Shown here: in pieces, positions 25,847 to 36,743 of the stretch
How the letters are laid out: every line of letters starts with the position of its first letter
Numbering within the stretch: the stretch's first letter is position 1
Notes under the pieces: generated by a model
Database searches by the model: none
What the model was told of the DNA's origin: nothing
Seen by the model: only the letters and a program-made list of their open reading frames with translations
Assembly: GCA_012269555.1 (NCBI GenBank)
Contig: JAAXKA010000146.1
Span: forward strand, 1-64,000
DNA length: 64,000 nucleotides
Direction: 5' to 3'
Origin: Alphaproteobacteria bacterium
GTDB taxonomy: Bacteria; Pseudomonadota; Alphaproteobacteria; Puniceispirillales; Puniceispirillaceae
Position numbers and translations under genes: made by a program

Positions 25847-27184
25847 TTAACCACCAGCTACCATCATGCCGTCAATTCTAATACTGGGGGCGGTAGTCGA
25901 AAAACGTAGGTCGATATCATTAGCAGGGGTCATTTCTAAGAACATATCTTTAAGGTTACCTGCAATTGTTGCTTCAGTAACAGGATAAGCGATTTCTCCA
26001 TTTTCAATCCAGTAACCCGATGCGCCCCTACTGTAATCCCCGGTTGTAAGGCTCACAGAACTTCCAATAAGTTCTGTAACTAGGAAGCCCTTTTTAATAT
26101 CTGCAATGAGTGTCTCAGGAGAAATAATCCCATTTTCAATTAGGCAATTAGAAGTTCCTGGTGACGGTGGTGTTGATAGTGACCTAACAGCATTTCCGGT
26201 TGGTGACATTTCTAATTGTGAGGCACTAGCTAGATCTAATAGCCAGTTTTGTAAGACTCCATCTTTTATGAGTTGTAGCTGTTTTACTGGCAGCGTTTCA
26301 CCATCAAACCTTCGAGAACCAAGTCCGCGATTTCGTAATGGATCATCTATTACAGAAATAGATGCATTGGCGATTTTTTGATTCATTTTATCTTTTAGAA
26401 AACTAGTGCCTCTTGCAACACTAGCTCCATTTACTGCGCTCGCAAAATGACTTGTAAGACTTTTGGAAACTCGGCTGTCAAATATCACTGGAAATTGGCC
26501 TGTTGAAGCATTTCTTGCTCCAAGTCTGCTAATTGTACGATTTCCTGCGGATATGCCAATTTCCTTAGGATCGGTTAAATCCTCGGCATAAACGGTAGAG
26601 CTAAAATCATAATCTGTTTCCATTCTTCCATCCTTTTCAGCTATCACCGAAGCTGAAACACTAAAGGAAGAGCGTTCATATTCACCTATAAATCCTGTAC
26701 TAGTTGCAATTGCTATTTCTGCCTTGGATTGTCCGGCAGAAGCCCCTTCAGAATTTGTAACTCCGCTAACTTCAAGAGCCGCTGCTTCACATTTTAAAGC
26801 CATTTCAGTTAATGTGTTAGTATTGAATTCGGTGTCATCATAAAGCTCTAAATTTGGTAGTTCTGTTACTTGCTCCTCTTTAGATGCAAGGCGCGCATAT
26901 GGGTCAGCTGGGGCAATACGTGCCATTGCAATAGCTCTCTGACACAGATCCCTTATCCCATTTGCATCAACTTTTCCTGTTGAAATGCTTGCAGACTGTT
27001 GACCAGTAAACACTCGAAGCCCAAGCTGAAAATCCTCAGCATGTTCTACGGACTCAAATTTTCCAAGACGAACTTCAACACCTACACCTTTGTTTCTTAC
27101 TAATGTTGCTTCAGCAGCATCAGCTCCCTCAGAGCGCGCTGTTTTTAATAAATCAATAATAATATTTTTCGTTGTTTCATCCAT
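25847..27184 (-). CDS. pmbA: TldE/PmbA metalloprotease subunit
   Basis: TldE is the non-metal-binding partner of TldD. In Escherichia coli the heterodimer trims peptides, including microcin B17 leader and CcdA. This protein has 445 residues, lacks the HExxxH motif found in TldD, and carries family blocks such as Arg-Gly-Ala-Ser-Gly-Tyr-Trp-Ile-Glu-Asn-Gly and Thr-Pro-Pro-Ser-Pro-Gly-Thr-Ser-Asn near the C-terminus. The tldD partner is in this window about 5 kb downstream, in its own transcript. It is divergent from argC. Confidence 0.93.
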   Translation of the reverse strand: MDETTKNIIIDLLKTARSEGADAAEATLVRNKGVGVEVRLGKFESVEHAEDFQLGLRVFTGQQSASISTGKVDANGIRDLCQRAIAMARIAPADPYARLASKEEQVTELPNLELYDDTEFNTNTLTEMALKCEAAALEVSGVTNSEGASAGQSKAEIAIATSTGFIGEYERSSFSVSASVIAEKDGRMETDYDFSSTVYAEDLTDPKEIGISAGNRTISRLGARNASTGQFPVIFDSRVSKSLTSHFASAVNGASVARGTSFLKDKMNQKIANASISVIDDPLRNRGLGSRRFDGETLPVKQLQLIKDGVLQNWLLDLASASQLEMSPTGNAVRSLSTPPSPGTSNCLIENGIISPETLIADIKKGFLVTELIGSSVSLTTGDYSRGASGYWIENGEIAYPVTEATIAGNLKDMFLEMTPANDIDLRFSTTAPSIRIDGMMVAGG

Positions 27185-27259
27185 ATATATCAGATAGCGC
27201 GCAAATAGGTCTTGTGCAACTGCTTGCTGGCAAGAAAGTTTATGTTTATACTAAAAGTT

Positions 27260-28213
27260 ATGAAAAAAAAATCAGTTTTTATAGATGGAAGTTCTGGAAC
27301 CACAGGCCTTCAAGTAGTATCTCGTTTGTCTCAAAGGTCTGATATTAGTTTAATTTTTCTTCCAGACAAAGAGAAAAAATTGGAGGAAAAACGGCTACAG
27401 GCTATGCAAGAAGCAGATTTAACAATACTTTGTTTACCAGATTTGGCGGCTATTCGAGCGGTAGAGCTCGTGAAAGAGACTGATGTTCGAATAATTGATG
27501 CTTCGTCAGCTCATCGAACTGCACCAGGCTGGGTGTATGGTTTTCCAGAATTATGCCAAGAGCAAATCAAAAAAATAGCTAAAGCAAGATTTGTCAGCAA
27601 TCCTGGTTGCTATGCTTCAGGGTTTATTGCACTGTCGCGACCCTTGGTTGATAGCGGATTTATTTCACCAGACTTGTGTCTGATTGCCCCTGCGGTCTCA
27701 GGCTATTCGGGGGGTGGCAAAAATATGATTAAATCTATCAGGAATGGTGATCTGCCGACACATTTTGACTATGGTTTGGAACTTGACCATAAACATATCC
27801 CAGAAATGATCATGCACACTGGCCTGCAGACTCCCCCATTATTTATGCCATCTGTTGGTCTTTTTGAGCAGGGGATGTTGGTTCGATTAGCAATTCCAAA
27901 ATCCCACTTTTCAAAAGATGTTTCGATTAAAGATATTTTTGAATTATATAAGAAGACATATTCTGGTCATCCATTGATAAAGGTTTGCGAACGAGAATTT
28001 GAACTTATGTCAAAAAATTCGTCAAGGTTGTCAGCAGATGGATTAGCCGGGCAAGACGGACTTGAAATTTATTGCTTTAACAATCCAAAAACAGAACAAT
28101 TTTTATTAATATCGAGACTAGATAATCTTGGAAAGGGTGCAGCAGGCGCATGCGTTCAGAATTTGAACATTATGCTTGGGTGCGATCAATTTTTGGGTTT
28201 AAATTGGCAGTAG
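27260..28213 (+). CDS. argC: N-acetyl-gamma-glutamyl-phosphate reductase (type 2)
   Basis: The enzyme catalyses the NADPH-dependent third step of arginine synthesis. The internal ATG gives 317 residues starting Met-Lys-Lys-Lys-Ser-Val-Phe-Ile-Asp-Gly, the normal start for the short AgrC type 2 subfamily. The extra 16 codons upstream are not family-like. The NADP loop is Gly-Ser-Ser-Gly-Thr-Thr-Gly, and the active-site Cys117 lies in Ser-Asn-Pro-Gly-Cys-Tyr-Ala. His and Gly motifs Ser-Gly-Tyr-Ser-Gly-Gly-Gly-Lys follow. It is convergent with ubiA with a 4-base gap. Confidence 0.93.
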   Translation: MKKKSVFIDGSSGTTGLQVVSRLSQRSDISLIFLPDKEKKLEEKRLQAMQEADLTILCLPDLAAIRAVELVKETDVRIIDASSAHRTAPGWVYGFPELCQEQIKKIAKARFVSNPGCYASGFIALSRPLVDSGFISPDLCLIAPAVSGYSGGGKNMIKSIRNGDLPTHFDYGLELDHKHIPEMIMHTGLQTPPLFMPSVGLFEQGMLVRLAIPKSHFSKDVSIKDIFELYKKTYSGHPLIKVCEREFELMSKNSSRLSADGLAGQDGLEIYCFNNPKTEQFLLISRLDNLGKGAAGACVQNLNIMLGCDQFLGLNWQ

Positions 28214-28217
28214 TGAT

Positions 28218-29150
28218 TTAAGAAAAAATATCGTTGAAAATTATCTGTATAAGCAAACCAAATGTAATTATGAGGCCGCAATCCCTATTGGATTTGAATA
28301 TTTGTAGAGCAGTATTTTCTTCTACCATTTTTAAATTTTTTATTTGCCAGACCAAATGCATTATTGCGCCAATAATACCTAAAATCCAGAGGCCAATCTC
28401 AAATTTTAGCCAGAGGCCGATTGACCATAGGAAAATTGCAGTTCCATATAGCGTCGTAATACCTAAAATTAGATTGGGCCCAAATGAAAGTGCAGCAGAG
28501 CCTATGTTTAGTTTTTTATCATCATTTTTATCCTGTATTGCGTAGATTGTATCATAACCAATTATCCAGCAAACTGTACCCGCATAAATCCAAAATATAC
28601 TTTCATCTGGCCAATTATTAGAAGCGCTTACTGAACCAAGAAGAATGCCCCACGAAAACACAAAACCTAGAACAATTTGTGGCCATCCAGTGATTCGTTT
28701 TGCAAGGGGGTAACATATAATCAATGGAAATGATAAAATTCCCATAATCCAGGCTCTTAATGGTAATTGAAGCAAGATAATTAATGAGAATGATAATATA
28801 AACGTAAGGTATATAAAAGCGGACCTTGTAGACATTGTTCCAACTGCAAGCGGCCGCAAAGATGTTCGTGAAACTTTTTTATCGATATCACGGTCCCATA
28901 GGTCATTAATAATGCATCCCGCTGCGCGCATTAATATTGCGCCGATCATGAATAACCCCATCAATCTTAATGTTTCAAAAAGATTATTATGATGGATCAA
29001 AATTGCCCACCAACTTGGTAATAATAATAACCACCAGCCGATGGGCCTATCTAAGCGCGCTATTATGCAATAAGGTTGAAGCGACTTTGGTACCCTTGAC
29101 AACCATCCATCAGTGGCGATATCTGTGTTTATGTGGTTTGGTGAAGTCAT
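28218..29150 (-). CDS. ubiA: 4-hydroxybenzoate polyprenyltransferase
   Basis: This inner-membrane prenyltransferase of ubiquinone synthesis has 310 residues and about eight hydrophobic segments. The first Asp-rich motif is Asn-Asp-Leu-Trp-Asp-Arg-Asp-Ile-Asp, and the second is Tyr-Asp-Thr-Ile-Tyr-Ala-Ile-Gln-Asp-Lys-Asn-Asp-Asp. An Arg-Leu-Asp-Arg-Pro-Ile-Gly-Trp-Trp block early in the protein is UbiA-specific and separates it from heme O synthase CtaB, also in this window. Confidence 0.94.
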   Translation of the reverse strand: MTSPNHINTDIATDGWLSRVPKSLQPYCIIARLDRPIGWWLLLLPSWWAILIHHNNLFETLRLMGLFMIGAILMRAAGCIINDLWDRDIDKKVSRTSLRPLAVGTMSTRSAFIYLTFILSFSLIILLQLPLRAWIMGILSFPLIICYPLAKRITGWPQIVLGFVFSWGILLGSVSASNNWPDESIFWIYAGTVCWIIGYDTIYAIQDKNDDKKLNIGSAALSFGPNLILGITTLYGTAIFLWSIGLWLKFEIGLWILGIIGAIMHLVWQIKNLKMVEENTALQIFKSNRDCGLIITFGLLIQIIFNDIFS

Positions 29151-29364
29151 TTCAACGCTCTATTTTCAAAATGTTAAACTAACTTCAATAACAAATATAC
29201 GACTTAAAATGAAAATGATATTATTAAGTATTATTAAATATGACGCGCAATGCTTTTAATAATAAAATAAAAGGTTTATACACTTTTGTACTTTTTCCGA
29301 AACATTTTTTTAATGGTATATACTACAATGAAATTTAAATCATTTTTTGGTTAATTACGCTGAA

Positions 29365-30132
29365 ATGTATCTTAATTCTAGAATAAATCTAACACGACTT
29401 TTTGTAGAGTGTGACTTAATGGAACATAAATTCATTGAGCTGAACGCGGCTCAGGAACACTATCTTTACTCTGTCTTGAGAAAAAAAGATGGTTCTGAGT
29501 TACTTTTATTTAATGGAAGAGATGGCGGTTTTTTGAGTGTTATCGAAGCTTCAGGCAAGCGAAAGTTTTCAGTTTATTGTAAGAAAAAAATAATTGCTCA
29601 GACTTCGTCAACAGATTTATGGTTACTTTTTGTACCAATAAAGCGAATGAGAATGGATTTTATGGTTCAAAAAATAACAGAATTAGGTGTTTCAAAAATT
29701 TGGCCAGTGAAATCTGAATTCGGTCAAGTAAAACAATTAAAATATGAAAAACTTCGATCCAATATGATCGAGGCAGCAGAGCAGACAGAACGCCTTGATT
29801 TGCCTGAAATTGAAGAATTTATGGATCTTCAAACTGTTCTTGATAACTGGCCAGAGGATAGAATGCTAATTGTATGCGATGAGTCTAAATCCGAGCCAAA
29901 GCAAGCAAGAGCGATGGCTGAGTTAAATAGTGCAAAAGTTGGTAAAGCAGCCATATTAATAGGGCCTGAGGGGGGATTTAGTAGTAAAGAGAGAGAGCAG
30001 TTAAATCTTCATTCATGCACAGAACATATTTCACTCGGACCAAGAATTTTAAGAAGTGATACCGCAGCAATAGCTGCGCTAAGTATCTATCAGTCTAATT
30101 TTGGTGATTGGTATAATGAAAAGAAGAATTAA
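29365..30132 (+). CDS. rsmE: 16S rRNA (uracil1498-N3)-methyltransferase RsmE
   Basis: This SPOUT-class methyltransferase has 255 residues from the ATG; a TTG six codons upstream is the only alternative. The SAM-knot motifs are visible: Leu-Ile-Gly-Pro-Glu-Gly-Gly-Phe-Ser and, near the C-terminus, Leu-Gly-Pro-Arg-Ile-Leu-Arg-Ser-Asp-Thr-Ala. An Asn-Gly-Arg-Asp-Gly-Gly block lies in the N-terminal PUA-like domain. It is followed 18 bases later by gshA, a common alphaproteobacterial pairing. Confidence 0.93.
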   Translation: MYLNSRINLTRLFVECDLMEHKFIELNAAQEHYLYSVLRKKDGSELLLFNGRDGGFLSVIEASGKRKFSVYCKKKIIAQTSSTDLWLLFVPIKRMRMDFMVQKITELGVSKIWPVKSEFGQVKQLKYEKLRSNMIEAAEQTERLDLPEIEEFMDLQTVLDNWPEDRMLIVCDESKSEPKQARAMAELNSAKVGKAAILIGPEGGFSSKEREQLNLHSCTEHISLGPRILRSDTAAIAALSIYQSNFGDWYNEKKN

Positions 30133-30150
30133 AAGAAATGGTCATCAAAT

Positions 30151-31509
30151 ATGACTGAAAATAATATATCCCCATCATACACATCCCTTGTTGAATGGTT
30201 TTCAAGCAAGGAGAAAGATCCAAAGGATTGGCGAATAGGAACAGAGCATGAAAAATTCATTTTTTCATTAGATGGGCAAAAACCAGTTGCTTATGAGGGA
30301 GATGCAGGTATTGAGGCTATTTTGCGTTATTTGAGCAAAACTTATGATATGAAGCCTATTAAAGAAAACGAAAAATATATAGCTCTAAAAACTAAAGATG
30401 GTGCATCAATTTCTTTAGAGCCAGGCGGACAGTTTGAGCTATCTGGGAATGTAGTTAAAACAATACACCACAGTTGTATTGAAACAAATAGACATCTGAA
30501 ACAGATGCTTGATGTTACGGCCAAACTAGGTTTGGGGATGCTAGGATTGGGCTTTCATCCAACTGCATCCAGGGCAGAGGTAAATTGGATGCCCAAAGGC
30601 AGGTATAAGATAATGAGGGATTATATGCCAAAGGTAGGTAATTTAGGTTTGGATATGATGCTTCGCACCTGCACCATCCAGACAAATCTGGATTATTGTG
30701 ATGAACAAGATATGAGACGTAAATTTAAAACCTCGCTAGCATTACAGCCAGTTGCTACTGCTTTATTTGCAAATTCACCTTTTAAAGATGGCGCCTTAAC
30801 AAGTCTTCAGTCTAACAGAGCATTGGTATGGACAGATACTGATCCAGATAGATGTGGAGTACCAACATGCGTTTTTGAACCAAATTTTGGTTATGAACAG
30901 TGGGTTGACTATGTTTTAGATGTACCAATGTATTTTATTTATAGAAACGGGGAATATTTAAATGTTGCAGGTAAATCCTTTAGACGCTTTATGAGTTCAA
31001 AACATAGAGATGATTTTTTTGGCCATACTGCTTCCATGTCAGATTTTGAAGATCATATTACAACTGTCTTCCCAGACGTTCGACTAAAGGGGTATCTCGA
31101 AATGCGTGGAGCAGACGGGGGGCCTTGGTCCATTATTTGTGCATTACCAGCTCTTTGGGTTGGATTATTATATGATGAAGAGGCTCTAGAAAAAGCAGAA
31201 GCGATAGCAAATAAGTTTACACATCAAGATGTTGTTAATGCTCGAATATCAGCTGCGAAAGACGGATTGAAAGGACAGCTAGGCTCACAATCACTTCATG
31301 AATTAGCATCACAAATTATTGAAATTGCAGAAACAGGTTTAAGAAACCGTGCAAGATTTAATAAGGAGGATAAAGATGAAACAATATTTCTTAAACCATT
31401 AAGAACCATAGTAGATACTGGTCTAACGCAAGCAGATATAGTGCGTAAATTATTTCATGAAAAATGGGCTCAAGATATTCAAAAGGTTTTTGAATATTAC
31501 AAGTATTAA
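30151..31509 (+). CDS. gshA: glutamate--cysteine ligase (plant/alphaproteobacterial type)
   Basis: The enzyme makes gamma-glutamylcysteine, the first step of glutathione synthesis. The 452-residue protein belongs to the GCS2-like group used by alphaproteobacteria and plants. The Ile-Gly-Thr-Glu-His-Glu-Lys metal/substrate motif is near residues 26-32, and Glu-Pro-Gly-Gly-Gln-Phe-Glu-Leu-Ser-Gly near 90. Gly-Tyr-Leu-Glu-Met-Arg-Gly-Ala-Asp is around residue 315. gshB is not in the window. Confidence 0.94.
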   Translation: MTENNISPSYTSLVEWFSSKEKDPKDWRIGTEHEKFIFSLDGQKPVAYEGDAGIEAILRYLSKTYDMKPIKENEKYIALKTKDGASISLEPGGQFELSGNVVKTIHHSCIETNRHLKQMLDVTAKLGLGMLGLGFHPTASRAEVNWMPKGRYKIMRDYMPKVGNLGLDMMLRTCTIQTNLDYCDEQDMRRKFKTSLALQPVATALFANSPFKDGALTSLQSNRALVWTDTDPDRCGVPTCVFEPNFGYEQWVDYVLDVPMYFIYRNGEYLNVAGKSFRRFMSSKHRDDFFGHTASMSDFEDHITTVFPDVRLKGYLEMRGADGGPWSIICALPALWVGLLYDEEALEKAEAIANKFTHQDVVNARISAAKDGLKGQLGSQSLHELASQIIEIAETGLRNRARFNKEDKDETIFLKPLRTIVDTGLTQADIVRKLFHEKWAQDIQKVFEYYKY

Positions 31510-31627
31510 AGAAAATTAAAGGGTTTTAAGAGCAAAAAATCTTGGATATGAAAACAAACTGAAAGTTTAACCCGTTTAATTTGTATAACCATAAAAATTT
31601 TTTGAATATTTAATGGTAATATATTTA

Positions 31628-33067
31628 TTAGGCTGCTTGTGTCCCCCCAACAGTGATGCCCCCAATTTTCAAAGTAGGTTGTCCAACTCCCACCGGGACA
31701 GATTGGCCGTTTTTCCCACAAGTTCCAACACCTGCATCCAGTTCCATATCATTGCCGATCATAGATATCTTTGACATCGCATCTGGGCCATTTCCTATCA
31801 AGGTGGCGCCTTTGACAGGCGCTGTAATTTTCCCGTTTTCTATCAAATAAGCCTCAGACGCAGAAAATACGAACTTTCCAGATGTAATATCTACCTGACC
31901 ACCCCCAAAATTTACGGCATATAGCCCTTTATCCACGGTAGAAAGTATCTCTCCTGGTTCTAAATCACCAGATTGCATAAAAGTATTAGTCATTCTAGGC
32001 ATTGGAAGGGATGCATATGACTCACGTCTTCCATTACCAGTAGGAGCAACATTCATCAGTCTTGCATTTTGTCTATCCTGCAAATACCCTTTTAGGATAC
32101 CGTCTTCGATTAAAATGTTACGTGCAGATTTTGTGCCTTCATCGTCAATCGTTATAGAACCACGCCTGTCCGATATTGTGCCGTCGTCTATAACAGTTAC
32201 ACCCTTAGCAGCAACTTGTTCCCCAACTTTGCCAGAAAAAATAGAGGTGCCCTTGCGATTAAAATCACCTTCTAGACCGTGTCCAACAGCTTCATGTAAC
32301 ATAACTCCAGGCCACCCTGGACCCAGAACGATTTCCATTTCACCAGCAGGTGCAGGGATGGATTCAAGGCCAAGTAGAGCGAGGCGCAATGCTTCATCTA
32401 CTTCTTGTTGCCAATTGCTTGCGTTTAGATATTTATCAAACATAAAACGGCCACCAGAACCACTAGAGCCAGTTTCCATTCTGCCATTTGCCTCAACCAT
32501 AACTGACACATTCAACCTGACCAATGGTCTAATATCTGCTGCTCGGTATCCATCAGGTCTCAATATTTGTACAGCTTGCCACGAACCAGCAATCGATGCT
32601 GAAACTTGTTTTACTCTACTATCTTTGTCTCGCGCATATTTATCAATAGACTGCAATAGTTTTACCTTTGCATCGAAGGGTGTCACATCAAGTGGATTTG
32701 CATCTGAATATAGTGGTAAATTAGCTGCATTAGACGGTGATAATGCTAATTCTCCAGAATACCCACTTGTGACGGCCTTAACTGTTTGGCCGGCTCTTTC
32801 TAAAGCTGCTGTTGACATATCTCCTGAATGGGCAAATGCGTCGGCTTCGCCAATTATAGCCCTCAATCCAAAGCCACAGGATTGGTTATAGCTTGCTGAT
32901 TTCAGTCTCCCATCATCAAAAGATAGAAACTCAAGATAATCAGTTTCTAAAAACAAATCGCCGTCGTCCGCACCATATAATGCATCTTTTAAAATTGACT
33001 CAGCGAATCCCCTATCGAAATTACCATCTTTAAAAAACAAAAGGTCCGTCTGCGCGAGTGGGTCCAT
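31628..33067 (-). CDS. tldD: TldD metalloprotease subunit
   Basis: This is the catalytic zinc subunit of the TldD/TldE protease. The HExxxH motif is His258-Glu-Ala-Val-Gly-His263, and Arg-Gly-Ser-Ile-Thr-Ile-Asp-Asp-Glu-Gly-Thr and the C-terminal Val-Gly-Thr-Cys-Gly-Lys-Asn-Gly-Gln block are family signatures. Length 479 is normal. It is divergent from the cytochrome oxidase genes, an arrangement frequent in alphaproteobacteria. No candidate peptide precursor is visible beside it. Confidence 0.95.
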   Translation of the reverse strand: MDPLAQTDLLFFKDGNFDRGFAESILKDALYGADDGDLFLETDYLEFLSFDDGRLKSASYNQSCGFGLRAIIGEADAFAHSGDMSTAALERAGQTVKAVTSGYSGELALSPSNAANLPLYSDANPLDVTPFDAKVKLLQSIDKYARDKDSRVKQVSASIAGSWQAVQILRPDGYRAADIRPLVRLNVSVMVEANGRMETGSSGSGGRFMFDKYLNASNWQQEVDEALRLALLGLESIPAPAGEMEIVLGPGWPGVMLHEAVGHGLEGDFNRKGTSIFSGKVGEQVAAKGVTVIDDGTISDRRGSITIDDEGTKSARNILIEDGILKGYLQDRQNARLMNVAPTGNGRRESYASLPMPRMTNTFMQSGDLEPGEILSTVDKGLYAVNFGGGQVDITSGKFVFSASEAYLIENGKITAPVKGATLIGNGPDAMSKISMIGNDMELDAGVGTCGKNGQSVPVGVGQPTLKIGGITVGGTQAA

Positions 33068-33236
33068 TAGAATATCCTTCTAACTTATTTTATCATAACG
33101 ATGAATATAAACTAAAAATAAAGATTGTTATAATCATTATGGGTTGAATCTCGGCTAACTTCAAGTGCCTGTGTCTTCTAATTTCACAGATAATATCGAG
33201 CAATACCTAATTCATTATCATTATGCAGAAAGTTGC

Positions 33237-33271
33237 GCGACAGGCAGTCGCAGTACTCTTCCCAAAGAGTA
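33237..33271. promoter_or_regulatory. tandem hairpins upstream of coxB
   Basis: The first is GCGAC-AGGCA-GTCGC. Two bases later comes TACTCTT-CCCA-AAGAGTA. The T tract is on the wrong side for a minus-strand terminator, and an A run rather than T run follows on the plus strand. A regulator-binding or leader-RNA role is possible but unproven. Confidence 0.35.
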
Positions 33272-33299
33272 AAAAAACATATAGAACTAATACAATATT

Positions 33300-33328
33300 T
33301 TGAGTATTAAAATTAAACTAATTTTAAA
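33300..33328 (+). promoter_or_regulatory. candidate coxB promoter
   Basis: TTGAGT and TTTAAA are separated by 17 bases and end 39 bases before the coxB ATG. The -10 is not close to consensus, so confidence is moderate to low. Confidence 0.4.
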
Positions 33329-33367
33329 TCTTAGTTTTGTTTGCGGACTATCCTGGGGGATTTAATA

Positions 33368-34204
33368 ATGAGTGCAAGATTTATGCGCTACCTTTTGCTA
33401 AGCTCTTTTACATTTATTGTCTTTGGTTTGTCTGTTGCTGGCGCAGCTCAACCTGAGCCATGGCAAATTGGACTTCAAGAGCCAGCTGGTTCGATAGCGC
33501 AAAAGGCAACAGATTTGCATAACTTACTTTTAGTAATCATTACGCTGATATCAGTTTTTGTGCTTGGACTGTTAGTGTTTGTTGGGTGGAGGTTTAGGAG
33601 AGAATCTAATCCAAAACCTTCAAAAACAACACACAACACTGTTATAGAAATCCTATGGACTGTGGTCCCAGTGTTGATTTTAGTTGTAATTGCAGTTCCT
33701 TCATTTCGGCTGCTATATTACATGGATGAGACAAAAAATGCTGAAATGGTCATTAAAGTTACAGCAAACCAATGGTACTGGAACTATGAGTACATGGATG
33801 AGCAGATTTCCTTTGATAGCTATATGCTTAAGGATGATGAATTGCAGCCTGGCCAACCACGATTGTTATCTGTAGATAATCCACTTATTGTGCCAGATAA
33901 TACAAAAATTAAATTTCTTGTAACCGGCAATGACGTTATGCATTCATTTTTTGTACCTTCTTTGGCTGTCCAAACATATGCCTTTGTTGGGCGTTCTAAT
34001 GAAGTATGGATAGATGTGCCCCCTGGAGAAAAAACATATTATGGGCAATGCAACCAAATATGTGGCGTAAATCATTCGTTTATGCCGATTGTCGTCAAAG
34101 CTTTGGCGCGTGATAAGTATGAGAAATGGTTGTTGGAAGCAAAGAAAGACTTCGCTTTATCTGATGGACCAGATTACATTCAACTTGCTTCTGTAAAAAA
34201 ATGA
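33368..34204 (+). CDS. coxB: cytochrome c oxidase subunit II
   Basis: From the ATG preceded by a strong GGGGGA site the precursor has 278 residues; the frame extends nine codons further without support. A signal peptide is followed by two transmembrane helices and a periplasmic CuA domain. The CuA ligands appear in Gly-Gln-Cys-Asn-Gln-Ile-Cys-Gly-Val-Asn-His-Ser-Phe-Met, with the upstream His in Asp-Val-Met-His-Ser-Phe. A Gln-Trp-Tyr-Trp-Asn-Tyr-Glu-Tyr aromatic patch serves cytochrome c electron entry. Confidence 0.96.
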   Translation: MSARFMRYLLLSSFTFIVFGLSVAGAAQPEPWQIGLQEPAGSIAQKATDLHNLLLVIITLISVFVLGLLVFVGWRFRRESNPKPSKTTHNTVIEILWTVVPVLILVVIAVPSFRLLYYMDETKNAEMVIKVTANQWYWNYEYMDEQISFDSYMLKDDELQPGQPRLLSVDNPLIVPDNTKIKFLVTGNDVMHSFFVPSLAVQTYAFVGRSNEVWIDVPPGEKTYYGQCNQICGVNHSFMPIVVKALARDKYEKWLLEAKKDFALSDGPDYIQLASVKK

Positions 34205-35818
<1,614 letters not shown>

Positions 35819-35831
35819 GACTTAATTTATT

Positions 35832-36737
35832 ATGGATAAAGCACCTAATCTTGATATCGAAACTGTAAGTTTTGTTCCCACAAAGGTCTCTAGTTTTTTT
35901 CAACTTATGAAACCACGAGTCATGAGCCTCGTTATTTTCACCGGTTTTACGGGCACTTACCTTGCCCCTGGTGATTTGCACCCTATTCTTGCTTTCATCT
36001 CATTGCTAGCCATTGCTGCAGGAGCTGGTGCTTCCGGTGCAATCAACCAGTGGTATGATAGTGATATTGATGCCATAATGAAAAGAACTAGCAGAAGACC
36101 AATACCATCTGGTGAGGTTAAGCCAGACGAGGCGTTAGCTTTCGGTGTTACGATTTCCATTATATCTGTTTTGATTTTGAGTCTATCTGCAAATTTTCTT
36201 GCTGGTGGGTTGCTTGCGTTCACTATTATTTTTTATGGATTAATCTATACGGTCTGTCTTAAGCGCTTCACTGCACAAAATATTGTAATCGGTGGTGCAG
36301 CCGGCGCGCTTCCTCCCATTATTGGTTGGGCAGCAGTAACGTCAACTGTTGGAATTGAACCAATCATATTGTTTTGTTTAATCTTTTTTTGGACCCCACC
36401 ACATTTTTGGGCTTTGGCAATTGTGAAAAACGATGATTATAAAAGAGCAAAAATCCCTATGCTTCCAGTAATATATGGTAATGAAGAAACTAGACGGCAA
36501 ATCCTAATATATAGCTTAATAATGGTTTTTGTAAGTTTTTTACCATCTATAATTGGTATGGTAAAGTTATTGTATGGAGCTACAGCGGGGCTTGCGGGCA
36601 TAATATTTTTGGTCCTTGCGTTCCAGCTTCTAAAAAAACCGAGTGATAAGCGTGCAATTCTATTATTTAAATATTCAATTATTTATTTGTTCACTTTATT
36701 TTTGGCATTAATTTGTGATCGTGCAATTTTAGGATAA
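35832..36737 (+). CDS. ctaB: protoheme IX farnesyltransferase (heme O synthase)
   Basis: CtaB farnesylates protoheme to heme O, the precursor of heme A for the oxidase encoded alongside. It is a 301-residue UbiA-superfamily membrane protein with Asn-Gln-Trp-Tyr-Asp-Ser-Asp-Ile-Asp and Met-Lys-Arg-Thr-Ser-Arg-Arg-Pro-Ile-Pro-Ser-Gly motifs, plus Trp-Thr-Pro-Pro-His-Phe-Trp-Ala-Leu-Ala in the middle. It is 13 bases downstream of coxA. Heme A synthase ctaA is not in the window. Confidence 0.96.
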   Translation: MDKAPNLDIETVSFVPTKVSSFFQLMKPRVMSLVIFTGFTGTYLAPGDLHPILAFISLLAIAAGAGASGAINQWYDSDIDAIMKRTSRRPIPSGEVKPDEALAFGVTISIISVLILSLSANFLAGGLLAFTIIFYGLIYTVCLKRFTAQNIVIGGAAGALPPIIGWAAVTSTVGIEPIILFCLIFFWTPPHFWALAIVKNDDYKRAKIPMLPVIYGNEETRRQILIYSLIMVFVSFLPSIIGMVKLLYGATAGLAGIIFLVLAFQLLKKPSDKRAILLFKYSIIYLFTLFLALICDRAILG

Positions 36738-36743
36738 TTATTA

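Larger units (their letters stand above)
33068..33367. other. tldD-coxB divergent intergenic region
   Basis: This is the longest gene-free gap in the window, about 300 bases. It has no open frame of note. It holds two adjacent small hairpins (33237-33251 and 33254-33271) followed by a seven-A run, and a candidate coxB promoter nearer the gene. The tldD-side promoter is not obvious. Confidence 0.7.

Noticed and set aside
32115-32891. 258-codon open frame on the plus strand antisense to tldD
   Set aside because: It lies wholly inside tldD, is rich in Ser/Pro/Ala as expected from reverse reading of a conserved gene, and has no family motif.
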